Assembly: GCA_027600665.1 (NCBI GenBank)
Contig: JADGJL010000379.1
Coordinates: forward strand, 1-23,378
Direction of reading: 5' to 3'
DNA from: Irineochytrium annulatum
Lineage: Eukaryota; Chytridiomycota; Chytridiomycetes; Chytridiales; Chytridiaceae
DNA length: 23,378 bases
A program made the position numbers and the translations under genes. The notes beneath the pieces are model-generated. The model was given only the letters and a program-made list of their open reading frames with translations. It was not told the DNA's origin and made no database searches. Positions 10,575-20,266 of this stretch are shown here, piece after piece; position 1 is the first letter of the stretch; every line of letters begins with the position of its first letter.

Positions 10575-12119
10575 ATGGCGCCTCAAACGCCCCACCCCGT
10601 CTCGTCACTCCCGTCCCATTGCCCATCTTTCATGAAGGAAAGGAGGGACCGGCCGCCGTCGTCGAGGGAGGAGAGCCCGCTCGTCGCACAGCCTTTGCCG
10701 CCAGCATTGACGGCGTCGTCGTCAACGTCGGCAATGGCGTCGCAATCCCCGTCAGCTTTCAGCGCCTCGTCTGGCGGTATTGCAACGACGGCATCCTCCG
10801 AAAATGGCACCATCGGGCCCATCGTGCCGGGCCTCTTCTCCCTCCTTTTCGTTCTGGTCGGCATCACAATCTCGATGTGGTTGATAGTTCGGCGCAGACG
10901 GAAGAGTGGGAAAACGATCAGGAAGAACGTTGCCAGGGCACCCGTGTTGAACATCGCGGACCTCGCCGGCGCAAGTGCGAGCGGTGACCTTGTGGGGATG
11001 GGAGAGCTTGGGGAACAGGACGTGTACGGCGTCATGTTTGGCATCTCGAAGCCGCAGCATATGAGCGGATTGCGTCAGCCGGCGGACATGTCGCGATTTC
11101 AGGACGACTCGCTGTCGGTCAACGACATCGAGTCCATCGTGCGAACCACCACCGTGGCGTCGGCCACCTCCACTCACACCCTGCAAAGGTACCCCACGCG
11201 TCGGTCGTCCCTGAGTTTATTGCGCGATCTCGAATCGAATCAAGGTGTGTTCGCCCATGACCCGACGGAGCCGCTCCCGGCTCAGACCTTCCCTCGGACG
11301 CCGGTATCGGCAACCTCCACGGAGCGTCAACACCAGCCCCTCGTGTCAACCTCTATGATGACACCTGCCTCCAACCCCGCGCCAAATCTACCCATTATCA
11401 CTACCGACGACGAGAGCCGGTGGCCGCCTACGCCTCGCACCCCGGCGACAACTTACACCCACGACGCGCCAAGTCCCCTCACCATCCAACCCCCCCGGCG
11501 CACTATCATTCCCCCGGAGCGGGACGTCAAACGCATGCCCTCCGAGCCACAGCTGCAAACCGCGCCGCGACGGACCGTGATCCCGCCCGAGCCTAAGAAG
11601 GACGTCAACCCCCCCGTCGTCCTCGCAAACCCGACGCTTAACGACGGCGACTTCGCCCGCCTGGGCGAGGAAGCGCCACCCGCTTTCCTGAACCTCGGCA
11701 ACACGATGTCATCATCAAAGGCCGCGATGGCGCTCCAGTCCCGCGCCGCCGCGGCCGCGTCCGGCGTCGCGCCTGGAACAGACGTACACGTTCTCCCGGC
11801 ATACGGCGACGAACATGCCGCGCCGCCGTTGCGCGGCGGGTCGCCTCTGCCGCCCGAGTTCCCGGGTGCCGTCGGTCGGGAGGCGGATCTCGGCATGCTG
11901 CTCGCGCGGGGTTTGGTCACAATCGAGGAATACAAGCGGCTGAGGCGGGCGATGGACGAGGCGGAAATGGAGATGGACCGTGCGGCGGAGACGGAGGACT
12001 CCAGTGGCGCCGGTGGTGCGGGCGGCAGGACGACGGAGCGGACGGACTCGGAGGGGTTTGAGGAGCCCGTGGTGGAGGAGATGGGTGATGGGAAGCGGGC
12101 AAAGGCGGAGGGCGATTGA
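10575..12119 (+). CDS. single-pass membrane protein with long disordered cytoplasmic tail
   Basis: Seen: an intronless frame of 514 residues; an in-frame stop just upstream supports the ATG at 10575. Residues 1-80 are Ser/Pro/Ala/Thr-rich with one N-glycosylation sequon (NGT, 78-80). A hydrophobic span follows at about 83-105 (VPGLFSLLFVLVGITISMWL), then RRRRKSGK. This predicts N-terminus outside and tail in the cytosol, with the span as signal anchor, since there is no cleavable signal peptide. The tail is Pro/Ser/Thr-rich. It contains a motif twice, PRRTIIPPE and PRRTVIPPE (about residues 310-340). Near the end is a helix LLARGLVTIEEYKRLRRAM (about 442-460) resembling the short SHOCT pattern (G-[IL]-[TI]-x-E-E-[FY]), then an acidic end. 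Known: fungi have many Skg6/Axl2-like single-pass surface proteins with this layout; this is similarity of plan only. No function is assigned. Confidence 0.72.
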   Translation: MAPQTPHPVSSLPSHCPSFMKERRDRPPSSREESPLVAQPLPPALTASSSTSAMASQSPSAFSASSGGIATTASSENGTIGPIVPGLFSLLFVLVGITISMWLIVRRRRKSGKTIRKNVARAPVLNIADLAGASASGDLVGMGELGEQDVYGVMFGISKPQHMSGLRQPADMSRFQDDSLSVNDIESIVRTTTVASATSTHTLQRYPTRRSSLSLLRDLESNQGVFAHDPTEPLPAQTFPRTPVSATSTERQHQPLVSTSMMTPASNPAPNLPIITTDDESRWPPTPRTPATTYTHDAPSPLTIQPPRRTIIPPERDVKRMPSEPQLQTAPRRTVIPPEPKKDVNPPVVLANPTLNDGDFARLGEEAPPAFLNLGNTMSSSKAAMALQSRAAAAASGVAPGTDVHVLPAYGDEHAAPPLRGGSPLPPEFPGAVGREADLGMLLARGLVTIEEYKRLRRAMDEAEMEMDRAAETEDSSGAGGAGGRTTERTDSEGFEEPVVEEMGDGKRAKAEGD

Positions 12120-12249
12120 GAACACTGCGAGCGCGTTTCTTGTATATCAATACGCTCGTCTTATTTTTGTTTTTGTTCTCTCGCTCGTTTATAGATTCTA
12201 TGGACCTCCCGCGTACCGAGTTACGTCCTCCCAATTACATTAGACATAG

Positions 12250-12255
12250 AATAAA
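12250..12255 (+). terminator. putative poly(A) signal AATAAA for the membrane-protein gene
   Basis: An exact AATAAA lies 131 nt after the stop codon of the membrane-protein gene and 32 nt before the phosphatase start codon. If used, the two transcripts would be almost adjacent or overlapping. Confidence 0.4.
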
Positions 12256-12286
12256 TCTGCTTGACATTTGCTGCACTGCTTCGTTG

Positions 12287-13470
12287 ATGTCCGACCTCAC
12301 CTCTCCCACATCGTCGCTCAGTGCGATCAGGACGATCCCCAACTTTCGCGATGCAGGCGCCGAGAAGAAGACTCGATCGGGAGCGACCGTCAAGCCGGTA
12401 AGAGACCTTCTGGTCGCTGATGATCCCGATGACCACCCCTGATGCTCCCACGCAGGGCATGATATTCCGCGGTTCCATACCCGACTTCGTGAACGAGGAA
12501 GACCTCGCGACGTTCAAGAAGACCATAAACACCGTCGTGGACCTCCGGAGCCCGCGTGAACAGAAGACCTCTCGGCCGTTCAAGGGCGTTGAGGCACCGG
12601 ATCGGAGAGAAGTCGTGCCGTTCAGATATAATTACACGACGTGGGACGAGGTCTGGGCGGGGAAGTGAGTGATCATCCTTTTTTTTTTTTTTGTTGTACG
12701 CTGAATTTTGTGGAGATGTTAACGTGTTCTGACTTTAAGGAGAATTGGCCTGGCCAAGAGGCGCTACGAGATCGACCTGATCCAGCCGATGCAGGAGGCC
12801 ATCCTGTACTCCTCGGCCATCATGGTGCAGATCTACTTTGTCGTCCTGATGCTTTTCTGCAATACACGGGGGGCGACACATTACCTCGTCAAGAACTCGA
12901 TCCTGCAGAGGGAGGGTCTGCTGGGCTTGAACAAGACGCTGCTGACGAAATCTGAGAAGGTGCGCTGGAACTGCTCGTCGTCGAGGAATCTCGTCCGCAC
13001 CAAGTCTGACAGTATTTTGCGGTGCAGGAGATTAAGAAGGTGCTGGACGTCCTGCTTGAGCCGACATCTTACCCCGTGTTCATCCACTGCACCGCTGGGA
13101 AGGATCGCACGGGCCTTATTATCATGTTGCTCTTGGGAATCCTTGAAGTGGACGAGTCTTCGATCGTGTACGACTACTATAAGAGCCAGGAGTTCGTCAA
13201 CGAGAACCGTGACCTGCTCGTTAGCGAGGCGAACAAACTAGGGCTCGAGGATTTCGTTGATGTGAGCATTTTTTTTGGCGTGCAAACGTTCAGTTGCTTC
13301 TCTGAACACGCTGCAACGACATATAGATTAAGCCCGAAGTTATGAAGGGAACATTGCTGTTTATCAAGGAGAACTACGGGTCGGTGAACGCGTACATGAC
13401 AAAAATTGGCGTGTCGAAGGAGAAGCGGGATAGAATTAAAGCGTTCCTAACAGAGAAGGGCGAAGAGTAG
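12287..13470 (+). CDS. protein phosphatase, Y_phosphatase3 (Tyr/dual-specificity-like) family
   Basis: Seen: five exons, 12287-12397, 12456-12664, 12740-12959, 13028-13261 and 13327-13470, giving 305 residues. The N-terminus carries the family's opening pattern (IPNFRDAG, then GMIFRGSIPDF). VDLRSPREQ follows at about 85-95, corresponding to the general-acid/strand region. The catalytic loop is HCTAGKDRTG with Cys201 and Arg207. The C-terminal helices end in KEKRDRIKAFL. Known: this Cys-based family (often annotated tyrosine phosphatase or IphP-like in fungi) hydrolyses phosphotyrosine and, in some members, phosphoinositides through a cysteinyl-phosphate intermediate. The substrate here is unknown. 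The second intron holds a 14-base T run. Introns are 58-75 nt. It lies downstream of the membrane-protein gene on the same strand with a 167-nt gap. Confidence 0.92.
12679..12692 (+). repeat. T14 homopolymer in a phosphatase intron
   Basis: An uninterrupted run of 14 T lies inside the second intron of the phosphatase gene. It is non-coding and probably length-variable. Confidence 0.9.
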
Positions 13471-13909
13471 ACGGCAATGACGAGGTTTATTTTTTGAGCT
13501 CTCCTGCATTCAGCAGGGAATCGGTGGCTGCGGGCAGGCCGCTGGAATCAATGGACGCTGCTTCTTTGTTATATCTTCAGTCTTTTGCCTTCGTCCTCCT
13601 TTATACACAGATATTATACCATAGAAACCTCATGACAATAGAGACTCGTCGGATAACACGCTCGCTGCAACTATCTATTCACTTGCTAGATATCTTAAAT
13701 TAGGCAAGTTGTGTCTAGCTGATTTATTCCAAGACTCCTGCGATTGTGGGTAACGTTCATCACAAAATACAGCCGGCTCTCAACAATTCTACCGGTGAGA
13801 ATACTGAAAATTATGTGACGCTCCTATGAGAAAAGATGCAAGAAACAAGATGATATTAAGAGAGATGTCTTCAAGATATCCTCTAATCCTGGAACACGGA
13901 GCCTCTTCA
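13471..13909. other. convergent 3' region between phosphatase and glucosidase II
   Basis: This 439-nt AT-rich gap separates two convergent stop codons and holds both 3' UTRs. No open frame in it looks coding. A minus-strand AATAAA at 13723-13728 could serve the glucosidase gene. Confidence 0.6.
13723..13728 (-). terminator. putative poly(A) signal for glucosidase II alpha
   Basis: TTTATT on the plus strand reads AATAAA on the minus strand. It lies about 180 nt after the glucosidase stop codon, a normal distance for a fungal 3' UTR. Confidence 0.4.
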
Positions 13910-16900
13910 TTAGGCAAACGACACGCTCCACGTCGTGCCAATCCACGACCCCGGATCCTTCACCGTCACGGCGACAACCCCACCTGCCACCTTCTCACTC
14001 GTAAACGTGAGCCTTTTCCCGCCATCGACCGCGATCTTTTGTGGCGCCTCCGCGAGCCCAATAACAACGACCCTTTCCACCCTGGCACCCAGGTTCACAA
14101 TTTCGTCCTCGGTGGCCGCGCGCGACGTCTTCGCGCCAGCGATCCGCTCCGGCTTAGCAACAAGCCGGCCGCCGGAGTAAGTCAGGCGCGTCAGGAGGTA
14201 AGAGCCGGATTCGTGGTCGTAGCTGTGACCGTCGTCGAGGTAGAGCGTTCCGGATGCGGTGCCCTACAGCCAGGTGTTGAACATAGTTCTACGAAAATGC
14301 ATAAGTGGTTCGTTCATACCTGTGCATCGAGAGCGACAATCAACGTGAAGGGGTCGTGGAGAGACAGCGCAGCCGCTCGACGCACGCGATCCCTCCTCGG
14401 GATAATCTGCCCCCCACGGAGAAAGACGGGAATCTTGTCCATGGTCACAGGGACGGTGATGTCGCCGGAGTTCACAAGCGCGTGGGTCTCATAGTCGTAC
14501 CAGCGCTAACAGATGATATTGATCAGTTCTCTGTGACGCCAGCGGAAAACTTACAGAGTTAGTTGGCAAGTACATCTCAACCGAGGCCTTTCCCGAGTTG
14601 ACGACCGGCTGGACTAGGAGCGCGGACCCGAGCATAAATGACTCGTCTTGATCAAAGACATTCTCGTCGTCCGGGAATTCCAGCATAAGCGGCCTATCAC
14701 CGCCAGTCAGCCATACCTTCCTAGCGCAATAACAATACCTCATGACAGGCATCCCGTTATGACTCGCCTCCCAGAACAGCGTGTAGACGTAAGGCATGAG
14801 CCTATACCTCCTCCTGATCGCCTCCCGAATCTGGGTCGTATGCGGCTCCCCAAATAGCCACGGCTCCCTCCGCTTCGTGTCAATGTGTGCGTGCGCGCGG
14901 AAAAAGGGCTGGAACGCGCCGGCCTGGTACCACCGTACGAGGAGCTCTTTGTCCGGGTTCCCGAAGAAGCCCCCAACATCGGCTGGGAACGAACGGCTTA
15001 GGACGAGGGCCGATAGCCATAATAAAAAGCTGACCAACCTCCAGCGAATGCTATCCCGGACATGCCGATAGTGAGCAGCATTGGCACGGACGCTTCCAGG
15101 TGATCCCAAGTAGCGGTGTTGTCACCTGTCCAAATCGCGCCGTACCGCTGGGTGCCAATAAAGAAGGCTCGGGAAAGAACAAAAGGGCGGTCCTTGTTGT
15201 CCGACCGAAGCAGGTGGCCTTCGTACGTTGCTCGGTGCTATTAACGTTGTCAGCGCACCGAGGAAAATTATAAAAATTCTTATTTTAACCTGAAGCGAGC
15301 CGTAAACGTTGTGAACGTCTCGATGCTCCCAACCGTTAAAATGCACGTTATCCTTTGGCATCGTGATCTCGGGGCCGCTGAATACTGACGGCTCGTTCAT
15401 GTCGTTCCACGTGTAAAGAGTCGGAGACGATCCCTAATACTCACCCTTAGTCCAAGCAATTAAACAGTTTCAACGGCACCACCTACTTCGTATTTGTTGT
15501 ACTTGAACTGCTCCGCCCAGAACAAACGACCTGCAGGGTTGAGGTAGTCAATCCAATTCGAGCTTCCGGGCCAGCACCAGGCCTCGTAATCCTCGCCACC
15601 CTTCCCCTTTACAAAAAGATTCAGGTCCTTTGCCTCCTTCGAGACGTGGTATCCGTCCTCCCTCTTTAAATGCGGGTCGATGATTGTAACCATCTTCGAC
15701 AAACCGATATTAACGCCAGGTCTTAAAAAAGGTGCAACGACGCACCTTTCTCCCCTTCGCCGCCAACGAAGCCTGCATCTCCAACGGCTTTGGGAACTTG
15801 ACCTTGTCCCAGGTGAAATACTTCTTCCCATCCGTGTGCTCAATATCGAGCCACAGCACATCATAGGGAATGTCGTGCTTGTCGAAGTTGGCATCGACCT
15901 CGGCTACATCCTGCTCATCAAGGTAGTTCCACCGGCACTGGTGGTACGCGACAGCGAAGTACTGCGGGATGGCCGTCCGGCCCGTCAAGGCCGTCAAGGC
16001 CTTCACAACCGTCGCGGGCTTCTTCCCCACCATGATAATCACGTCGAGGATGCCGGACTCGGCCATCCAGTGGGATCGCATCGTTGTCGCGGACGTCTTC
16101 TTCGAGGTCGCAAACGGCTCGTAGCTGTCCATCTTCACCTATGACAAAATAAGATTAACAAAATGGCTTGCAATCGAAAGGAGAAAATAAATTACGTGCC
16201 ATATCCCCAGCGCCTTCCTCCTTCTCGATATCAACCCACATTTCGGCAGCGTTGAGCCAGAGGACGCCAACGCTAGCGTCCCTCCGGTGGGCCATGATAA
16301 ACGGAACGGCACCGTACAGGGCCATGGGGTTGTTGAGCTCATATTCGAACACGTCGAAATTGTAAAGGCGGTACGGCTCCGCATATGTGGCAGCTAGGCC
16401 GCGGGTCGGCTTCAAGGCGTAGCTCGAAGCGTGTTCGGGGAGGCCATACGCGTAATTGAAGTTCGGGAACCCGAAATCGAAGCCGATGGATGTGGGGCCT
16501 TTAAAAATGTTGGACGTGAGCATGGCGCAAAGTGTAGGCGCTCTTGAAGACGGGAAGGAGCGTACCATGCGGTTTCGAGTCCTGCTTCCCGCCAAAGGAC
16601 TCCTCCCACCGATCCTTCTTCAGATCGCGTCGAATATCCTTCAACTCCTTCTCCTCCTCCGACAACTCTGGTGGGGCGGCCACCGAGCCATCTGCCGCCG
16701 GCTCTGCTGGGGCTGGGGCATCATCAGGCGCGTCGGGCACCGCGTCGGCGTCCTTCGCCCGCTCCTGCTCGTAGCTGAGGTAGCCCCGCTCATTAAAGGT
16801 GAGCAGCGGCTGCCCTCTTGACGACACCTCGAAACGGAACGGAGTGCGACGCAGGACGACGAGAAGGTCGTCCGACAGGTGGACGCGGTGCTCGTTCGAC

Positions 16901-17385
16901 CCGTGGGCCTTGTCCGCCGATGAGGTGTTGAAGCGACGCGATGGGACATTTGCATTGACGAGAGCCAAGTCCTCGACGAGCTCGAATCGCGGTGATGCCG
17001 GGTTCCGCTCTGTCAGTCGGAACCGAACCGAGTCTCCCACGCCCGTCACGTCCCCCGTCGCGACCTTTGCCGGGTCCAGGTACGCCAGCTCCAGATCCAG
17101 CGCCGTCGAGATGTCGCCCTCCTTCTTCAGGACCACGCCCATGATCCTGCCCTTCGCGGCATCGACATTGATGTCTTGAAGCGAGTAGGAGGTGAGCACG
17201 GCGTCGTGCTTAAGGTCCTTGAGCTTCGCGAAGGCGCGTTGGCGGACGCAGAAAGCGCTCTGATCGCATCGCTTAAAATCGTGCCGCTTAACCATGACTG
17301 CGGGCGCCGGCAGGAGGAGGAGGATGCACAGCGAGGCGAGGAGGACGAGCGGGGAGATCGCGATCGCAGACCGTCGACGGACCAT
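13910..17385 (-). CDS. ER glucosidase II alpha subunit, GH31
   Basis: Seen: nine exons, 17385-16566, 16498-16200, 16138-15746, 15693-15487, 15433-15290, 15237-15039, 14982-14555, 14505-14320 and 14263-13910, giving 1009 residues, near the family's usual 920-1000. Signal peptide at 1-30 ([20 protein letters not shown]), then the family opening [15 protein letters not shown]. An acidic Ala/Pro-rich insert lies at about 235-265. The GH31 core includes [42 protein letters not shown], the nucleophile motif [10 protein letters not shown] (Asp584), [10 protein letters not shown] (acid/base Asp660) and [13 protein letters not shown]. Known: in the ER lumen the alpha subunit trims two glucoses from N-glycans, driving the calnexin quality-control cycle. 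It is held in the ER by a beta subunit; consistently, there is no HDEL end (it ends VSFA). Homologues are called GANAB, ROT2 or gls2. The ATG at 17385 is chosen because it starts the signal peptide; the frame is open further upstream. The intron at 16139-16199 needs a GC donor. Confidence 0.97.
16139..16199 (-). other. non-canonical GC-AG intron in the glucosidase II gene
   Basis: The exon ending at 16200 and the exon starting at 16138 encode adjacent, family-conserved parts of glucosidase II. They can be joined in frame only if the intron starts with GC (gcacgt) right after an ATG codon and ends with TAG. The obvious GT four bases further in (gtaatt) would shift the frame and hit a stop. No alternative AG repairs that. 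Confidence 0.7.
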
Positions 17386-17729
17386 TTCGTAATGGAACGG
17401 GTAGGTTGATGGCAAGTTGATCGCAACTTGGCGCAATTGACAAACGGATGGGCCAATGCTGGAGATGTCAAATCGCATGCATACTTGGTATACCATAAAA
17501 AAAGATATTCTAGCGAATTCTTTAACTCTGATACAATCTCCATGAGGCGCCTAATTTTAAAACTTCTCTTCATCCGTCCACGAGGGGCAGCGAAAGGGTT
17601 AATGTAGTGAAACGGGTGGCGAGAAAGGAAAAGGCACAGAACGAAGAGGTCAACCAAAATAAAAACGGTAGCAAATGAGTTGTGCGTCACGTTCACCAAC
17701 GCTATTACGCCGCTCCCTTGCCTGCCACC
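17386..17729. promoter_or_regulatory. glucosidase II promoter region / protease 3' region
   Basis: This 344-nt gap lies between the glucosidase start (17385) and the protease stop (17730), both on the minus strand. It is AT-richer than the genes. The glucosidase frame remains open upstream to about 17496, but that extension would bury the signal peptide. I see no other feature. Confidence 0.5.
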
Positions 17730-19439
17730 TCAGCACGTCCGATTGCAAACGGTCTGAACCATGGCAACACAGGTGGCGTCCCAAGCTCTGTTGCCGCAGG
17801 ATAAGCGTTTGTTGATGATATCGCGGGCGCACGGGTCGCACCAGTTGGCAAGGTTCGCGCCCTGTGTGCAGACGTTGTGAGCGCACCCGGGGTGGACCGC
17901 CTAATTTCAGGTGGGAGGGATAAAGGCTCGGGTTAGAAGAGCAACAAGCAATGGACTTCAGCGAAAACAGCGGGGACATTTGCGAAGACAATGATAAAGA
18001 TGAAACGTATCAACTTACCTTGGCGAAACCGAGGCGGTTGTTGCCCTTGTCGTAGATGGTGTACTGGGCTCTCGTGAAGACGTCCCCAAGAAGAACGGCA
18101 TGGCTGCCGTCGGCGCCGGCGGAGAATCCGGACAAGCAACCCCCGTTCCCGTCGCTCAAGACGTAGATTGATGGCGGGATGCCGAACGACGCGCCGCCAA
18201 AGTTAAAAGAGACGGTTGGCCCCGTCTTAGCGATCCCGCAGTCAATGGGGAAGACACCGTTGGTGGGGGAGCTCGTGGCGCCGATGCCGGTGTTGATCGC
18301 AGCGGCGGGCCCGGCTTCTAGTATGATCAATGTCGTGCCAGTGTCGGAGACGAAGTTTGTTTGCTGCCCGACGAGGTTGCCGGTCTTCGAGTTGCCTTTT
18401 TGTGAGGTGATGGTATAGGTTGCACCCGCCTGTATTTGTAAATAGTCAATGAACAGAAGTTACGCAGTGGTCTACAAAGCCTGTAGAACTTACGAAGGAG
18501 GCCTGCCACCAGTATTGCCGGTTGAGAGGAATCCAGGTGATTGGTCCGGTATACTAGGAATATTGAAATTAAAAATCATGGCGCATGCCGCGTACATCTT
18601 CTTCTTACCCTCGACGGGTCCGTGCCGCCGATGATAAACTCGCCGTAATCCCCATCAGCGCTGTTGGACAAGTAGAAACTGAACACCTTCTGTTTCAAAT
18701 CGAGGGCGTCGATGAAGTTGGTATTCGCGGTGGCGCCGACCTGGGCCATATGAGAGAGCGAGGCGTACCCAAGACCCATCACGCCGTCCATGCCATTGCC
18801 ACCTGACATGTCGGTTGACAAAGCCACCGCAACGGTCGCCTTCAAGGACTTTTTGTGGGGCAGGTCAGCATGTATAGCATCCTCAAGAAGAGGAATAGCG
18901 AGCTTACACCGATGGCAACCGGGGCCGTGTACGCCTGACCTTTCACGAAGGAACCGTCACCGTACCTGATGTCGAGCGACACTCCAGGCTCGATCGTTAG
19001 CGTGCTGTCGGAAAGCGAGACCTTAGTTCCGTCGCAAGACAAGTCCGTCGCGTTGCAGTTAGGGCCCCGAAACCAAGTGTCTGAAGATCCCGTGTCCAAG
19101 TCAAGCCAGAACAGCTGGCCGTTGCCAAGAGTAACTGGGCAGATGTAAAAGTTGTCCTGGTCCCCTGACAGCAGAAAGGAAAAATCAGTTGCAAAGCCCT
19201 TTGTGCTTAAACGACGTTAACTCACGATTGCTGAGACCGACGCCAGCTTGACGCCTCTCGTTCCCAGCACCGGCCATCCTGTCGCGCCATCGCTGCACGG
19301 CTCCGGCGTGGTTGCCCGCGTGGTCCCGGACCTTCTTATAGATTGGGATAGTCGTCGCGACGACCCTGCGAAGAGGTGTGGCGTCGACAGAAGCGACGGA
19401 GCCGACGGCGAGCGCGGCGAAAAGAGCGATGAGGTGCAT
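17730..19439 (-). CDS. secreted pepsin-like aspartic protease (A1) with Cys-rich C-terminal module
   Basis: Seen: six exons, 19439-19226, 19164-18908, 18848-18609, 18553-18494, 18429-18019 and 17900-17730, giving 450 residues. Signal peptide at 1-21 (MHLIALFAALAVGSVASVDA), then a basic propeptide to about residue 72 (ending GNERRQAG...). The mature enzyme has catalytic Asp95 in DLDTGSSDTW, flap Tyr139 in RYGDGSF, GVMGLGYAS, YTGPITWIPL before WWQASF, the second catalytic Asp286 in SDTGTTL, and LLGDVFTRAQYTIYD near the end. So both halves of the pepsin fold are complete. Known: such proteases are secreted, self-activate at acid pH and degrade extracellular protein. Odd: after GNNRLGFAK, where A1 enzymes normally stop, a separate last exon adds 56 residues (395-450) with eight cysteines. 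The intron before it is 118 nt, the longest in the window. The exon 2-3 acceptor could also be 9 nt downstream. Confidence 0.94.
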
Positions 19440-20266
19440 GGAGCGTGGTGGATGAGAAACGAGGTGACGAGGTGTTCCGAACACGCGCCATGACGGGCCT
19501 TTTTACGACCTCTGACAGGAGCACAAGGTCGTGTGCACAGCCCAGGGCGCCGTCTCCAGTGCTATGCGGCCTTGCATAGTCAAGACAGACACCTCCAAGC
19601 CGATTATCTGAAACACTTCGAGACAAATCAGAGGATCGGATATGGTTTCTCATGCTGTGTTCATATTCCCTGATCACCGGTCACGCGATGCGAGTTGGGC
19701 TGAGGTCTCGGCGAAGTACACAATCGCAAAAGTGAAAAGTCAGCAGTTGCAAACTTTTCTTCTTATCCAAAATGGAGGTGGAAACCAACGTGCTCCAGAT
19801 CAAAGATGCTAGCACGTGCGAGGTTTTTCCAAAACTTTTCATCAAAAGGGGTCCGTCCTATTAAGCAAACCTATGCTTTGGACGTAAAATACTGCTTGGC
19901 TTCTTTTTTTTTTTTTTTTGGCTTAGTATATATCCTTGGAGACAACAGAAAAGCAGGTCACATGGCGTTTGAGTAGATGTTTGCAATTTGTCTTAGTTAT
20001 AGTACGCGTCCTCATTTAAGACGTAAGTAAAAAAGAAGTGTTCCAACGTGCGTGAATAGAAACGGAATATCTAAGAACCTTCAACCCAAACAACCTGTCT
20101 TTGTAAACTGCAAGAACCTCATGACGGCGTTGAACGCCAAAAAAGATGAACCAAGACACTGCCTCCACGCCCGCATTCAACCACGCCCCATAATCCTCAA
20201 CAGACGAGGTTTGGCAGATCTTAAGTTCCATTTCATCTGCGTCAAAGTTGTTGATTGTCAATCGAA
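19440..20266. promoter_or_regulatory. 827-nt divergent promoter region of protease and SNRNP40
   Basis: The start codons of the protease (19439, minus) and SNRNP40 (20267, plus) face away from each other, so this gap holds both promoters. It is AT-rich, has a T16 run at 19904-19919 and a TATA-like tagtatatatcc at 19925-19936. An 81-codon minus-strand frame at 20016-20261 has no recognisable motif and is not called. Confidence 0.5.
19904..19919 (+). repeat. T16 homopolymer
   Basis: A run of 16 T lies in the divergent promoter region. Poly(dA:dT) tracts commonly exclude nucleosomes in fungal promoters; whether this one does is inference. Confidence 0.9.

Noticed and set aside
12287..17385. Phosphatase, glucosidase II and protease as a functional gene cluster
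   Set aside because: Their roles and strands differ and no cluster enzymes or shared regulators are visible; this is ordinary adjacency.
17386..17496. N-terminal extension of glucosidase II to an upstream ATG
   Set aside because: It would place 37 residues ahead of a textbook signal peptide. The ATG at 17385 gives the normal family start.
20016..20261. 81-codon minus-strand frame upstream of SNRNP40
   Set aside because: No motif, no supporting splice structure, and it lies in an AT-rich divergent promoter.
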